Assembly (NCBI RefSeq): GCF_001540865.1
Contig: NC_033622.1
Coordinates: 12,716,797-12,780,796 of the forward strand
Direction: 5' to 3'
Source of the DNA: Ananas comosus
Lineage: Eukaryota; Streptophyta; Magnoliopsida; Poales; Bromeliaceae
DNA length: 64,000 nt
Part shown: one piece after another, positions 1 to 11,900 of the stretch
Layout: each line of letters opens with the position of its first letter
Position numbering within the stretch: position 1 is the stretch's first letter
Position numbers and translations under genes: made by a program
Notes under the pieces: generated by a model
Database searches by the model: none
What the model was told of the DNA's origin: nothing
Seen by the model: only the letters and a program-made list of their open reading frames with translations

Positions 1-348
1 GGACAGTAAAACTTATAAGCTTATTCCAGCTTTTCATGCAGCTTTTGCTTTTCCTTGAATTAAGATATTATAATTATCTATAGAAAAAGTTTAAAGTGGT
101 TTTGATACTGCTAGTTCTAGTAAAACTTTTCAGTACTGAACAAGACTAAGTTGAATAGGGAAGTAAGCTTTTCTGTGCTGGAAGGGATATGAGACTATTT
201 TGTTGTAACTTCCTGTTGCATCTGTTCTACATCTGTTTCTTTCATACTAACTCGTCAGAAATCATTTCCCATGTCTGTTTCCCATGTCTTTTTACAAAGT
301 ATAAATTTGGAAACTCTGTACATTGAAGCATCTGTGCCCCTGCTGCAG

Positions 349-3300
349 GTTTTGGCTGCAGTTATCAAAGCTGGTGCAGCACGAGAACATGAAATACTTG
401 CCGAAATCAGAGATGCTGTTTTTGCCTTTATTCGTAGGATGGAACCAAGGAAGGTTATGGATACAATGCTAGTTTCACGAGTCAGAATTTTGTACATAAG
501 ATCTCTACTTGCTAGATCGCCAGAGCTGCAATCTATTAAGGTATATAGTTTTAATTCAAATTTGTTCTGTTTTCATCAGATTCCTCATCCTCTTGCATTT
601 ACATAAGCTGTTGCTTTGCCACCTTCTGCAGGTTTCTCCAGTTGAACGCTTTCTAGAGAAAGCTAATACTGGCCGTAGTAGAAGTTCCAGCAGAGGCAGC
701 AGTCCTGGTCGATCTCCTGTTTATCATGATTCCAGTACAAGAAGTTCGTTGATAGATGAGCATGTCCATGGATTTAAGGTCAATATTAAACAAGAAAAGA
801 AATCCAAGTTTTCTAATATTGTCTTGAAGCTTCGTGGGATTGACCAGGTATTGATGTTAATGTCCTTGTATTATTTATTGTTTAACCCTTTTCCTTAATT
901 CTTGTGGGACATTTTTCTTTGTTTGATTTTTAAGAATTTTTTTGTGTCATCAATTTTTATCGCTCAAATATTTTTTAGATTTTTTTCTTTTTTTCATTTC
1001 AGTAAAATTGCATATAGGTCCTCTTGAGTATAGTTCATATTAAAATAGGCTAAAATTTCCTTTTTCTGATTGGCCACCAAGCAACTTTTGCTCGCTATGA
1101 TTTGAGTTATTTCAGACAGTATAAAAGTTAAGGTGATGCTTATACCCAAAAAAAAGGGTCTTGAGGCCTTGAGGGGATCTTTATACATTTTCACCTTTTA
1201 TTTGACCACTTTTCTTTTATTACTTCTAATGTTCAAATGGACCTATATTTATTTGCAACTCAACAGGAGACTTGGAGACAGCATATTACCGGCGGGAAGC
1301 TCAGGGAGATAACAGAGGAAGCGAAAGCTTTTGCTATTGGAAACAAGGCTCTTGCTGCTCTCTTTGTTCATACACCAGCTGGTGAATTGCAACGTCAAAT
1401 ACGATTGTGGCTTGCAGAAAATTTTGAGTTCCTATCTGTTACTGGTGGAGATGCTCTAGGTGGAACTACTGGCCAACTTGAACTTCTGTCCACTGCAATT
1501 ATGGATGGATGGATGGCTGGTCTCGGTACTGCACAGCTTCCTTCAACTGATGCTTTAGGGCAGCTTTTATCAGATTATTCTAAGCGGGTGTACACGTCAC
1601 AGTTGCAACACCTGAAGGTTCTCTTTATCTTTCTCACAATTTATTTCTAACAAGATTTGCCTTATTTTAGTGAAACAGTTTATGTTGTTCTATCACTTGA
1701 TTTCTTATGGCTCTCTGTTTACATTGCTATTGTATGTTTGGCCCTTTGTTTTTGTCCAGGAGATGCTGTATTTTTGCTTCATGATTAATAACTGTTTTCG
1801 TTGTATGGTATCCATTTTGTCCATTTAGGACCCACTAACCTTGCACATTTTTGTTATATCCGGCAGTTTAAATACTACAGATCATAATCTACATTGATAT
1901 TCTAAAATCCAGGTTTGTTAGGTCACGTTTTCTGTGTTGTTTATATTTCCAATCAGATGTAGTATGTCTCTCTATTTGTAATCATGCATCGTGCTACCAT
2001 TTTGGTATGACAGTTTTGGCTTGTTTCTATGATCTGTATAACATAAAACAATCCAGTTCTTGTTTCGTGTTAACACAATACACTTACAAGCTCTCTCTAC
2101 ATGCATGTATTCTGTGTATCCATATGTCAAATATGCAATATTTACATTTCAAATTTTGTTTGTGATGTCAAGTCAGCTGGTGATATGGATTTTCAAATTA
2201 CTCTTCTTATTCCCATGTTACTTGTTTTTCTGTAGGATATAGCTGGTACATTGGCAACTGAAGAGGCTGATGACCTAGCTCATGTTAATAAGCTGCGCTC
2301 AGCCCTGGAGTCTGTTGACCACAAAAGGAGAAGGGTAACTGTCGATGCTTTTGAACTATCATTAATTCATTTATTTTGCATCATCATTCATTTCATTTTC
2401 ATTGTTTTTTTTTTGGGCCAAGCTGTTGGGTGTTACTATCATGAATCCTGTGAAGACTCTGATTACCTTTTTGTCCAGTTATTTGTAGAAGGACATGGTT
2501 GAATGGAACTATGCATATTCTAGTAGTTATCCTGGACAATTGTGTGCTTTTAGGTATCGCTAATAGTTGCTATATCAACCGTCCTTTTACATGTTATCAG
2601 ATTCTGCAACAAATGCGAAACGACACTGCCTTGTTAACAAAAGAAGAAGGTGGTTCACCAATACAAAATCCTTCTACAGCAGCTGAGGATGCACGGCTAG
2701 CATCTCTCATATCTTTAGATGCCATCTTAAAGCAAGTCAAGGTCTGATCCCATTGACTTCATCTAGTATACTGCCTTGATTCATGCCAGTAAAATGTTTT
2801 TGTTATGTTACAAGTTCAACGATAATTTCACAATGTTAGGAACTAATGAGGCAAACCTCAGTGAGCTCTCTGACCAAAACCAAGAAGAAAGCGATGCTGG
2901 CATCACTGGATGAACTTATGGGACGAATGCCTTCACTTCTGGACATTGATCATCCATGCGCTCAGAAAGAGATTATGGGAGCACGTAGAGCTGTAGAGGT
3001 AAACAAATAATTAGCTTGGAATTTGCTTTTAGCATATTTCTTGGCGATTTGCTCTTTCTTATTTTGAACTTCAAAAGCAACAAAGGAAACTATTTTATTC
3101 CTTTAGATTTTAGTGTCAAAAGAATGTGCCATAAGAATGTTAAGTCGAGGATGCCAATATGTTTCCTTTTTGGAGGAATGGCCATATGCTATGGCAGAGT
3201 TCTCGGTCATTATGGGAATCACTTTATCTGTCGTGTAAAAAATAGCAAGATTAGCCATGTTGTATATATGTGTCTTGATAATGCTCATCATGAACATCCT

Positions 3301-3919
3301 GTAATGCTTTTTATCACTTTCTAGCCATAATGCTACAATAGAAAGTGAGCATGCTTTTAATCAGAAATCATGCATGAAAGTGAAAACAATTCCTCCATTT
3401 TGCCTTTCGCCACTGCTGGTAATGCCAATGACCTACTTAACGTGACACAATAAATCTCTGCAGTCTATACCAGAAGTAGAAGGCCAATTTGATGAAGCAC
3501 CTCGAGGTCTCAACTCTTATTCAGAGTCAACATCCACTGGGGAGAGCGAAGTTTCCCAGTGGAATGTCCTCCAATTCAACACAGGCTCCACAACCCCATT
3601 CATCATAAAATGTGGGGCGAACTCCAACTGCGAGCTGGTCATCAAAGCCGATGCGCGCGTCCAGGAGCCTAAAGGAGGCGAGATTATTAGGGTTTTGCCA
3701 AGACCTACGGTTCTCGCAGATATGGGCTTTGAGGATATCAAGCAAGCGTTCGAACAATTGCCCGAGTCGGTTAGCTTGCTTGCTCTAGCACGGACGGCTG
3801 ATGGTACTAGAGCCAGGTATTCTAGATTGTATAGGACTTTAGCTAGCAAAGTCCCAGCCCTAAAAGATCTGGTAGCTGAGCTTGAGAAGGGTGGCATGCT
3901 CAAAGATGGGCGATCATAG
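349..3919 (+). CDS. KAC1-like: Kinesin-like protein KAC/KIN-14A/B type, C-terminal half (partial)
   Basis: Seven phase-0 exons can be read: 349-540, 632-847, 1267-1617, 2236-2334, 2601-2741, 2840-2998 and 3464-3919 (stop TAG). They encode 537 residues; the motor domain and N-terminus lie upstream of the window. The first exon reads VLAAVIKAGAAREHEILAEI, a Ser/Arg-rich patch (RSRSSSRGSSPGRSP) lies in exon 2, and the last exon carries the conserved tail with LALARTADGTRARYSRLY and VPALKDLVAELEKGG. From family knowledge this matches plant kinesin-like proteins for actin-based chloroplast movement (KAC1/KAC2, also called KCA/KIN-14A/B), which act at the plasma membrane and chloroplast envelope to anchor chloroplasts through short actin filaments. 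All visible introns are phase 0. No frameshift or stop is seen, so the gene looks functional. The family call is from recognised motifs, not a search; which paralogue it is cannot be decided. Confidence 0.85.
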
Positions 3920-5099
3920 ATCCTTGTGTTTTTGTACTATGTATTTATATCATGTACAATATGTATATCATTGCGTCCTGAATTTACAGAAAATTTCAGC
4001 GAAGACTCTTAGAGGGGTTCTTTTTGTTAATTGACAAGCTTAACGTGGTATTATTTTTGGTAACAAGGCGTGTTGAAGTGTTTTCGCCTCTGGGAGTACT
4101 TCGCGCAGGATATTTACATATGAAGGCAAGCTTGTTCATCTGAGGTGAGTTGTAGTTCAAACTCCGTCCGCACTCCTATCTCTTTGAACTCTTCCATCAG
4201 TGTTACATTATTACCTGTATATTCCAGCATAAGAAAAAAAGGGAGAGATCGTCTGCTGCTTGGGGGATTATCTATGTAGACTTTCTTTTTATCGATTCTC
4301 TACATGTAGATCAAAACGAAATGCTTTTGCAATTCTTGCTGGTGCTATGAATGGCTTGAGGTAGATGAATTTAGGTGCTTAAAATAGGTTGCGGGGTTTG
4401 TACTCTGTAGTCGTCTACGATGGAATTGCTCAATCAACTTTAATGAACTTTTCTCTTTATTACTTGTCAGAGATTCTCAGGATCTTATTTCTTTTCACCA
4501 AGTGATGTTAAATTTCAAGATGCTGCTGGCAATCCTTGTAAAATGAGATCGTTTTCGCTACTCCCCATTTTTGTTGCTAATTGGTTGACTCGGGATAATC
4601 TTTTGTACCCTTCCCTGCGTACGCCTGGCGGCAGGTAATTAGAATATTATGCTATTAAATTAAATAACGACGTGTGGATAGATTTTTTTTTATTATTATT
4701 ATAATTATTGTTCATGAGAAATTGACCAAATTATGTGTCTAACATCCATGCAAGCAGAGTACAATCGGGAATCCGCAGAATGAAGCAAAAATGAGTCCTC
4801 GCAAAGATCGGACTTCGGAGTCGTATGGTGGTGTAATTAGCCCAAGTAAGCTCGATTTTCACCACCCAAGTTACAAAAAAAAAAAATAATAATAATAATA
4901 AAAAACAGTTGTCTTTCGTTCGTTCGTGTAGCGTATGGTATAGCGTTGTACATATACTGCGACGAATACCCAAAGAATGCCGACTACTGTACATTACTGG
5001 TTCGGTGGTTCCATTGTTTATTTTCCGATCCCGCCGCATCTTCGTTTCTTCATTTTTCGATTCTTTACCTCTACGCCTGTTCCCTCGCGAGTCTCGACC
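3920..5099. other. 3' UTR of the kinesin gene and intergenic DNA
   Basis: No coding exon is recognised. The first few hundred bases should hold the 3' UTR and poly(A) region of the upstream gene. A short AT run (about 4680-4715) and an A-rich run (about 4876-4905) are present. The last part (about 4910-5099), with Arg-rich accidental ORFs on both strands, probably holds the original promoter and 5' leader of the next gene, now separated from it by a transposon. Confidence 0.5.
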
Positions 5100-5837
5100 G
5101 GACTTTTTTATAAAACAACCCTCTAAAGTTTTGAAATTTGTGAAATAACCCTCTCAAAATTTTATTTGGAAAACTAACCCTCCTTTCGCCACATCGGCGC
5201 CACGTCAGAATTTCTTTTAAAGGCGGTGAATCGTTCACCGCTTTCTCCCATTTCTTTTAAAGGCGGTGAATCGTTCACCGCTTTCTCCTATTTCTTTTAA
5301 AGACGGTGAATCATTCACCGCCTTTCACTTATTTATCCCATATATAATCCCAACAACCACATAAAAATTCTAACAAATCATATATAATCTTAACAATCTT
5401 TAAATCCTAATAATTTATCCATATAATTTCATATAATCTTAACAGCCTGAAAATCCTAATAATCTATCCATACAATCCTAATAATCAAATAAAAATTCTA
5501 ATGATTCACATATAATCCTAACAACCTCACTTTTTTCTATTTCCTATATAATTCACGCACAATTTTAATGAATGCGGTGAACGATTTACCGTCTTTAAAA
5601 GAAATAGGAGAAAGCGGTGAACGATTCACCGTTTTTAAAAGAAATGGATAAAAGCGGGAAATGATTCACCGCCTTTAAAAGAAATGGGTGAAAACGGCGA
5701 ACGATTCACCGTCTTTGTAAGGAAACCCTGACGTGGCACCCACGTGGCGAAAGGAGGGTTAGTTTTACAAATAAAATTTTTACAGGGTCACTTTGCCAAT
5801 TTTAATTTTTTGGAGGGTCATTTTATAAAAAAGCCCC
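5100..5837. mobile_element. Fold-back DNA transposon (non-autonomous, MULE- or hAT-like) with palindromic internal repeats
   Basis: The ends are long inverted repeats: the left end (GGACTTTTTTATAAAA, then AACCCTCTAAAG...) matches the reverse complement of the right end (GGCTTTTTTATAAAATGACC...). The similarity runs about 110 bp, to the CCTCCTTTCGCC blocks. The flanks repeat TCTCGACC (5092-5099 and 5838-5845), an 8-bp direct duplication that extends to 9 bp with one mismatch. Inside, about 40-bp units with a near-palindromic core (GGCGGTGAATCGTTCACCGC) occur three times on the left (5210-5325) and four times, inverted, on the right (5570-5720). No transposase is present. The TSD length fits hAT (8) or Mutator-like (9) elements. 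A transcript could fold into one long hairpin. Confidence 0.8.
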
Positions 5838-5946
5838 TCTCGACCACTCCCATCCTCTTCATTCTACACCCCCACCCTTGTCCCTCCTCTTCTTTTCCCT
5901 CGTGGAAACCTAAGTAGGGTTCCCTTCTACGTACTTTTATCTACAA
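5838..5946 (+). promoter_or_regulatory. Short pyrimidine-rich leader of the PIGG gene
   Basis: Only about 110 bp separate the transposon end from the ATG. The stretch is rich in C and T (CCTCCTCTTCTTTTCCCTCG), as is typical of a plant 5' untranslated leader, and no TATA box is visible. The promoter must therefore lie inside the element or beyond it. This is inference from spacing. Confidence 0.45.
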
Positions 5947-8900
5947 ATGTCCTCTTCCCTGACCTGCACCAGGCTCACGATCTGGGCTTTTGCGGCCGTC
6001 CTGCTTCAGATCGCGGGCCTCTCTCTCTTCTTGATCGGATTCTTCCCCGTGAAACCCACTCTCCCCGGATTCAGGTTGTTCTTTCTTGATCCAAGATCTG
6101 GTCCTGTTTCTTTTTGTTAGAACCCTAATTTGGAATTGGTTCTCATTTTCAGCGGGCCAGAGAGTTACCGGATGCCGACGAGTGATCCCGTTTCCGATGC
6201 CGAAGAGGTGGAGGAGTTGCCCCCCGATCGGCTCAGATCGCTGTATAGGGTTTGCGCATTCTCGTCTACTTTGCCCTTTTTTTCGTTCGTTCTGTTTTCT
6301 CTATAATTTGTTGTTAGAGAATAGGGATAATGCTTAATTTGGATGACTCAAACTGCATTATATCAATTGCAACGGGTTTATGTAATTGATGCCTCTGCTA
6401 AGATAAATTGTGAACAAAGGCTCAGGTTCTTGAGGGAAATTGAGGGTAAAATGCCCACAATTTTGATCAAAACAGGGAGGAAGAAACTGTTTAAAATGTT
6501 ATTAAATGGATGTGTAGAGGCAATCCATTACACAGCCCCACTTGATCCGAAGCCAAGATATTGAGTCAGGTAACAGGTTCTTGAATTTATGCTGTGTTGT
6601 GTCTGATATGCATGATTAGGATTCTATCAGTTGAGCCAGAATTAGATTGTTTGGAGGGTTACTAGTTTCCGAGATTAAAACTTCAAGATTCACTGGGTCC
6701 ACTACCTTCCTGAGCATCAATAACTACCAAAAGCAATGATCTGTAATTTGGAAGAAAGGCCATTCTTTTTATGCATGAGAAAAAGGTTTTGAGAACATAG
6801 CATCTTTTAATATACACATTTAGATGTCATAGATCACGTCATCACATACACATATGTTTACAAAATCTGACCTAACAGCATCATTTGGAGAGCTAAGCAG
6901 TCTTTGGATGGAACTCTTAATAATGATCTTTATCCAGATTTCACCTTAGAGTGCTCTTTTAGTAAGATTGTTTGGAATATGAATTACTCTTGCTGAAGTA
7001 TATCTTGAAGTTCTTTCCTTGTATTGTTTAATTCTCCCTTTCCATTTTTTCTGTGTTTGGGATTAGTTTTTCGTGGCTTCATCAACTACTCTGAACGATA
7101 GGTTCATATGATTATGTGAAGTTTGATGAAGTCAAGACAAAGACAACCGCTTCCTACTAGGAAAAGCCTTAATATTCAAAATCTTTTAATAGTAAAGCTT
7201 GACTTGAATTTATTTGCTATTATATGGCATAGATTAAACTTATGATGGTAAAACTTAATTTAAATAATAATTTGTTTCATTACAGGAAGTCTCCAAGATA
7301 CCTCCGGTCTATGATCGACTAATTTTGATGGTACATGCCTATCATTGTTTTTTTTTTAGTTATTTTTTATTATTTTATTATTTTTTATTTTTGTTAGTAC
7401 AAAGGTGTAGAATCGAAATTTAATGAATCTATGTGCCATTTGATGATCATTTTTTCCCTCTGTTTTGGAATCTTTTTTGTATGTCAGTTTAGGTTATTGA
7501 CGGACTACCTGCCGAGTTTGTGCTGGGAAGAGGTAACAAGCCTCCAACTAAGAATATGATGGAGGCTATGCCGTATACCCACTCTTTATTGTCGAGCGGC
7601 AAGGCAGCAGCTTATCATGCAAAAGCTGCACCTCCCACTGTTACCATGCCTAGGCTAAAAGTAAGATAATCTTATTGAAGAACAGATAACTAAGCTTTGC
7701 ATAGTTTGATATATTATGCTAATTTCACATAGAGTTTTCAGGCTATGGTTTCTGGTGCAATTGGAGGTTTTCTGGACGTAGCATTTAATTTTAATACTCA
7801 GGCCATGTTAGAGGACAATCTTCTTGGTTAGTTCTGATACCTAATTTGTCATTTCTTGAAAAAGAATTTATTTATTGTGGCATTGTGGCAAGCTGGTCTG
7901 CCGCGGCAGTAGGCACAGCATGTGGTGGCCTTGGCCTTCCTGATTGGTTCAGCAATTTAGAAATCTTGTGTAGAAATGATAGTTACTTTTGAGTCAGACT
8001 AGTCAGTGCATGATATTGGAATGATAGTTGCTTCCATGTCAGTGATATTCTCAATCCATCTTGTTTGCAGAACAGTTTTATCGTATTGGTTGGAAATTAG
8101 TGATCCATGGGGATGAGACATGGATTAAATTGTTTCCAAGATTATTTCACAGACAAGATGGAGTTAGCAGTTTTTATGTAAGTTTTCTCTTTCTTTACTC
8201 ACATGCTTGTGTTCTAATTTTGCTGTTTTTATAGTTTACTGCTTAGTTCTAGATGAAATCACAAGCTGTTGCCTCGATAACTTGCGATCCAGCATAATAG
8301 CTTCTTTTTCTATTTGGTCATAATTCTACATCAAGAGTTTAAAACTTTAACACAACCACGTTTTAAAATTTCATGCGATTACAGGTCAAATTACTAAGGA
8401 CAATTATTCGCAGTATTAAACATGAATACTCAGCGAGGAATATATTATTTTGACCAGCATAATAATAACTATTTTAGGATTCACTAGTAATCAAACGACC
8501 ATGATAAGATAGATGTGTGAGTGAGGCATTTATAATTCTTTTTGATCATTAACCATCTGCATTTGCCAAAATATGGTATATCTATTTCAACTATAATGCA
8601 CAAACCCAAAACTCTATAGAGGTTGGGATTCTATCTCTGAATACAATATTGACGTACTGCTCTATGGTATGCAGATAGGGCAAATGAATCAGTACTTGTG
8701 TAGATGTAGTATCCTGGTAATTTATGCAATTAGAGATAGTTTTTAACTTTCAGACTTATAAATTGCTTATTACCGCTTAACATTACGTGAATGATGCTTG
8801 CGGTTTTTTCTTTTTACTGTGATAACGGTAGATTACGTGGGGGGATGCTTGGATGTTTGATGATCAGTGTATGTAACTAACTTTCTACACAAGTCAAACT

Positions 8901-11900
8901 ACTCGTTATCAAGTTAATTCTCCTGTTTTCTAGATTTTTAGATCTCCTTTGAGTAATTGTCTTGGAGTCTTTTTTTTCTTGATTCTTTTCCTAACTAGGT
9001 CAAGGACACAGTGGAGGTTGATTTCAATGTTTCTCGTCATCTAGAGGCTGAGTTTGCTTCTACCGACTGGAACTTCCTGGTAATTTATGATTCTTTTGAA
9101 TGTTCCTCGTTTTACGCAGTCATCTACCATGTGAAGATTTTATTATATACTCTTTTTTACTGTTATAGCTAGTTAAACTAGTCTTATGTAGTTTTGTCCA
9201 TAAAGCCCCGACATTGTTTTAGTAAAAATGGAAAAATGGATGCATAGAACTTCCCAACAAAAATACTTTTAAATATGAGTATATTCCTTGCATGTGCTCT
9301 CTTTTGTTTGTCATTTTGTTCTATCCATGACCTTCATTATGGAGACGTTTCTTCCGTGAGCTTTCATGTCCTGTCACCCTGCTGGCATTCTTCTTTATGT
9401 TTTTCTTGTTGATCATGGATCTTTTGCTTATGGTAGCTTGGTAGGAATGTAAATTGTAATTCTTGTTGAAAATGATTGTACTAGGCACTGCTGATGGCTC
9501 TATCGGGAAACATGTGATCTAACCAGCCAGAGAAGAAACTAATAAATGCATTTTAATGACTCATTAATGCAACAACTTGAGGAGGTTGTTAATTGAATCA
9601 AGATCACTGCAAAGTGTTGTAATGACAGGATGGAACTAGTTACCTAGTGACAGTAGGCTGATTTATGTTTATTTTCCAAATTTCAATTTTTTTTAATGCT
9701 TAGTACTCCCTCATGGGGCTTGGCAATTGGTTATTTACCGTTAGTGGGTGGACCTGTGGCATTAGAGGTGTGGGGATTTGCCGACTTTTGGCTGCACAGT
9801 AGATGTTGCACTGTGCCAAATTAAAATTTTAGTTTGTGTGCATATCCTAGATTCAGCAAGTTAAAAAATATTAATAAATCCAGAATCGTCTTCAAAATCT
9901 CAGTGACAAGACAAAAATGCTAAAAGTGATAGAAGTTATCTTTTATAAGTTGCTTTAGTTCTGCCTGTCATAGTAATTCTGTTTAGTCTGCAGTAGTGTG
10001 AGGTTTACCTCTGATCAGGCTTCTGACTCCAGAATATATAAGATGTATTTAACTATTTATTGATAAAAGCCACTATTAGTTCTAGTGGTTTTATTAAACT
10101 ATTTTTCCAAGTGTGAATTATCATTTATTTTTTCCTGCAGATTCTTCATTATCTTGGCTTAGATCATGTTGGACATATTGGTGGGCGTCAAAGGTGTTTT
10201 AATTTCTTGAACTGAACTCGTAATAGTACTTTGGCTGTCCACTGCTGTATTTGAGTTCAAGCTTAAAACTACAGTATTTTGATGGCTCCAAAGCTGAAGG
10301 AGATGGACGATGTTATCAAGAGGATTCATATGAACAGCATTTTGGATCAGGAGAATTCTGATAGTCACACACTTTTGGTTTGTACTTGTTATACTAATTA
10401 TTCATGTTTATTCTCAAGTTTCAACTGATTAGATGTATTAGTGAGTATTATAAAACAAGTGCATTTAACCAAAATTTTCAATTCTTAATGGGTGCTTTTT
10501 TTGTGTTTAGTTTCATAATTTTCCCTCTTTATTGTTTTCTTAGTAAGTTTTTCTAGTTATCCCTTTGATCTATTTTTTTGTGTTAGAAAATTGGTATTAA
10601 TAAATTTGTATTTAATACCACTGAATAGTGAAATAGCTGAACCTGTCAAGAACCAAAATGTTTCATTTTGGTCAAGCATTGCAACTGAAACAAAAAACAT
10701 TTTTTTAATAACTGTGATTACTGAACTTTGGTGCTTATCCACTGTCCCCTCCTTTGTTTTGATATGACTATTGACACGTCGCTCTGCATTCTTCTTCAGG
10801 TTGTAGTTAGTGATCATGGCATGACAGATGGTGGTAATCATGGTGGATCCTCCTATGAGGAAACCGATTCCCTAGCTCTCTTTATAGGCCATGGTGTTGA
10901 GGAATCAAATTATTCTCCCTACGACCATAATGAAGCCTTTCAAGTAATTCCAAAGCTTCTAGTTCACCAATAATGTAGCTATCACATGACATATTTTACT
11001 TTTTATTTGCCTTTTATTTATCACATGATAATTCAACTTGCAACCAATGCTTAAAATGTTGAGCCTATATTGTTGCCTTGTTGGTTTGTACGACTTAATT
11101 TTGGCTACTTTATACCGGGTGTAGCAAATTAACAACTTACAGATATTTTATAAAACTAATTATTTTAAAATAGCTGGATATTTCTAAAATTGAGTAATAA
11201 TTTTATCCCAGTGGACGCTCATCTGTTTACCTTGTCAGATTATTAATCAGTGGTAGTAATGTGTTGGTCAATCAGATGTTTTTCTTGTCATAGTGAACAG
11301 TGATAGTCAAATATATGGCCTTAAAAACTTAAAATTTGTTATCTAAGTTCGTAAGTCATAGTCAGTACTGAGTGTCATAAGTGACTCTTTAATCGGATTA
11401 GGTAACCGTGTATAATGCAATAATGAGTGGTTGCTGTCTGAGGACATATAATCACGCATGTGGCCACATTGGAATCCAATGTAATATGGAATAGTACCGC
11501 GAAGCATATGTGTATGGCTGTCATAGAATCATTTGAAGTACCATGAGTTTACTTGAGGTAGTAGAAGAAGAAAAAAAAAATCCTCTCCGAATTTAAGAAG
11601 GTACATGAAGAGAGAAATAGTTAAATAGCAGTTAATGAGACGGTTAAATAGTTTGATAAAATTTGGCCTATTCGTTATTATAAGCATAATGTATCAGATT
11701 TGAGTTGATAGGTTTGGACAGAAGTGGCAGACTATTTAGTATTTTGTCGCAGTGGTGACATGGAATTTGAAGACACTTTCTTGCATATAACTCTATTTCA
11801 ATTCAGGTGCATTATTAATAATTCAAGTTTTGGGCTTCTTTTTTTATCACATTATCAAGTTGAGCTCTTTAATCTTAAGGAAAGTTTGCTTCCAGCCAAA

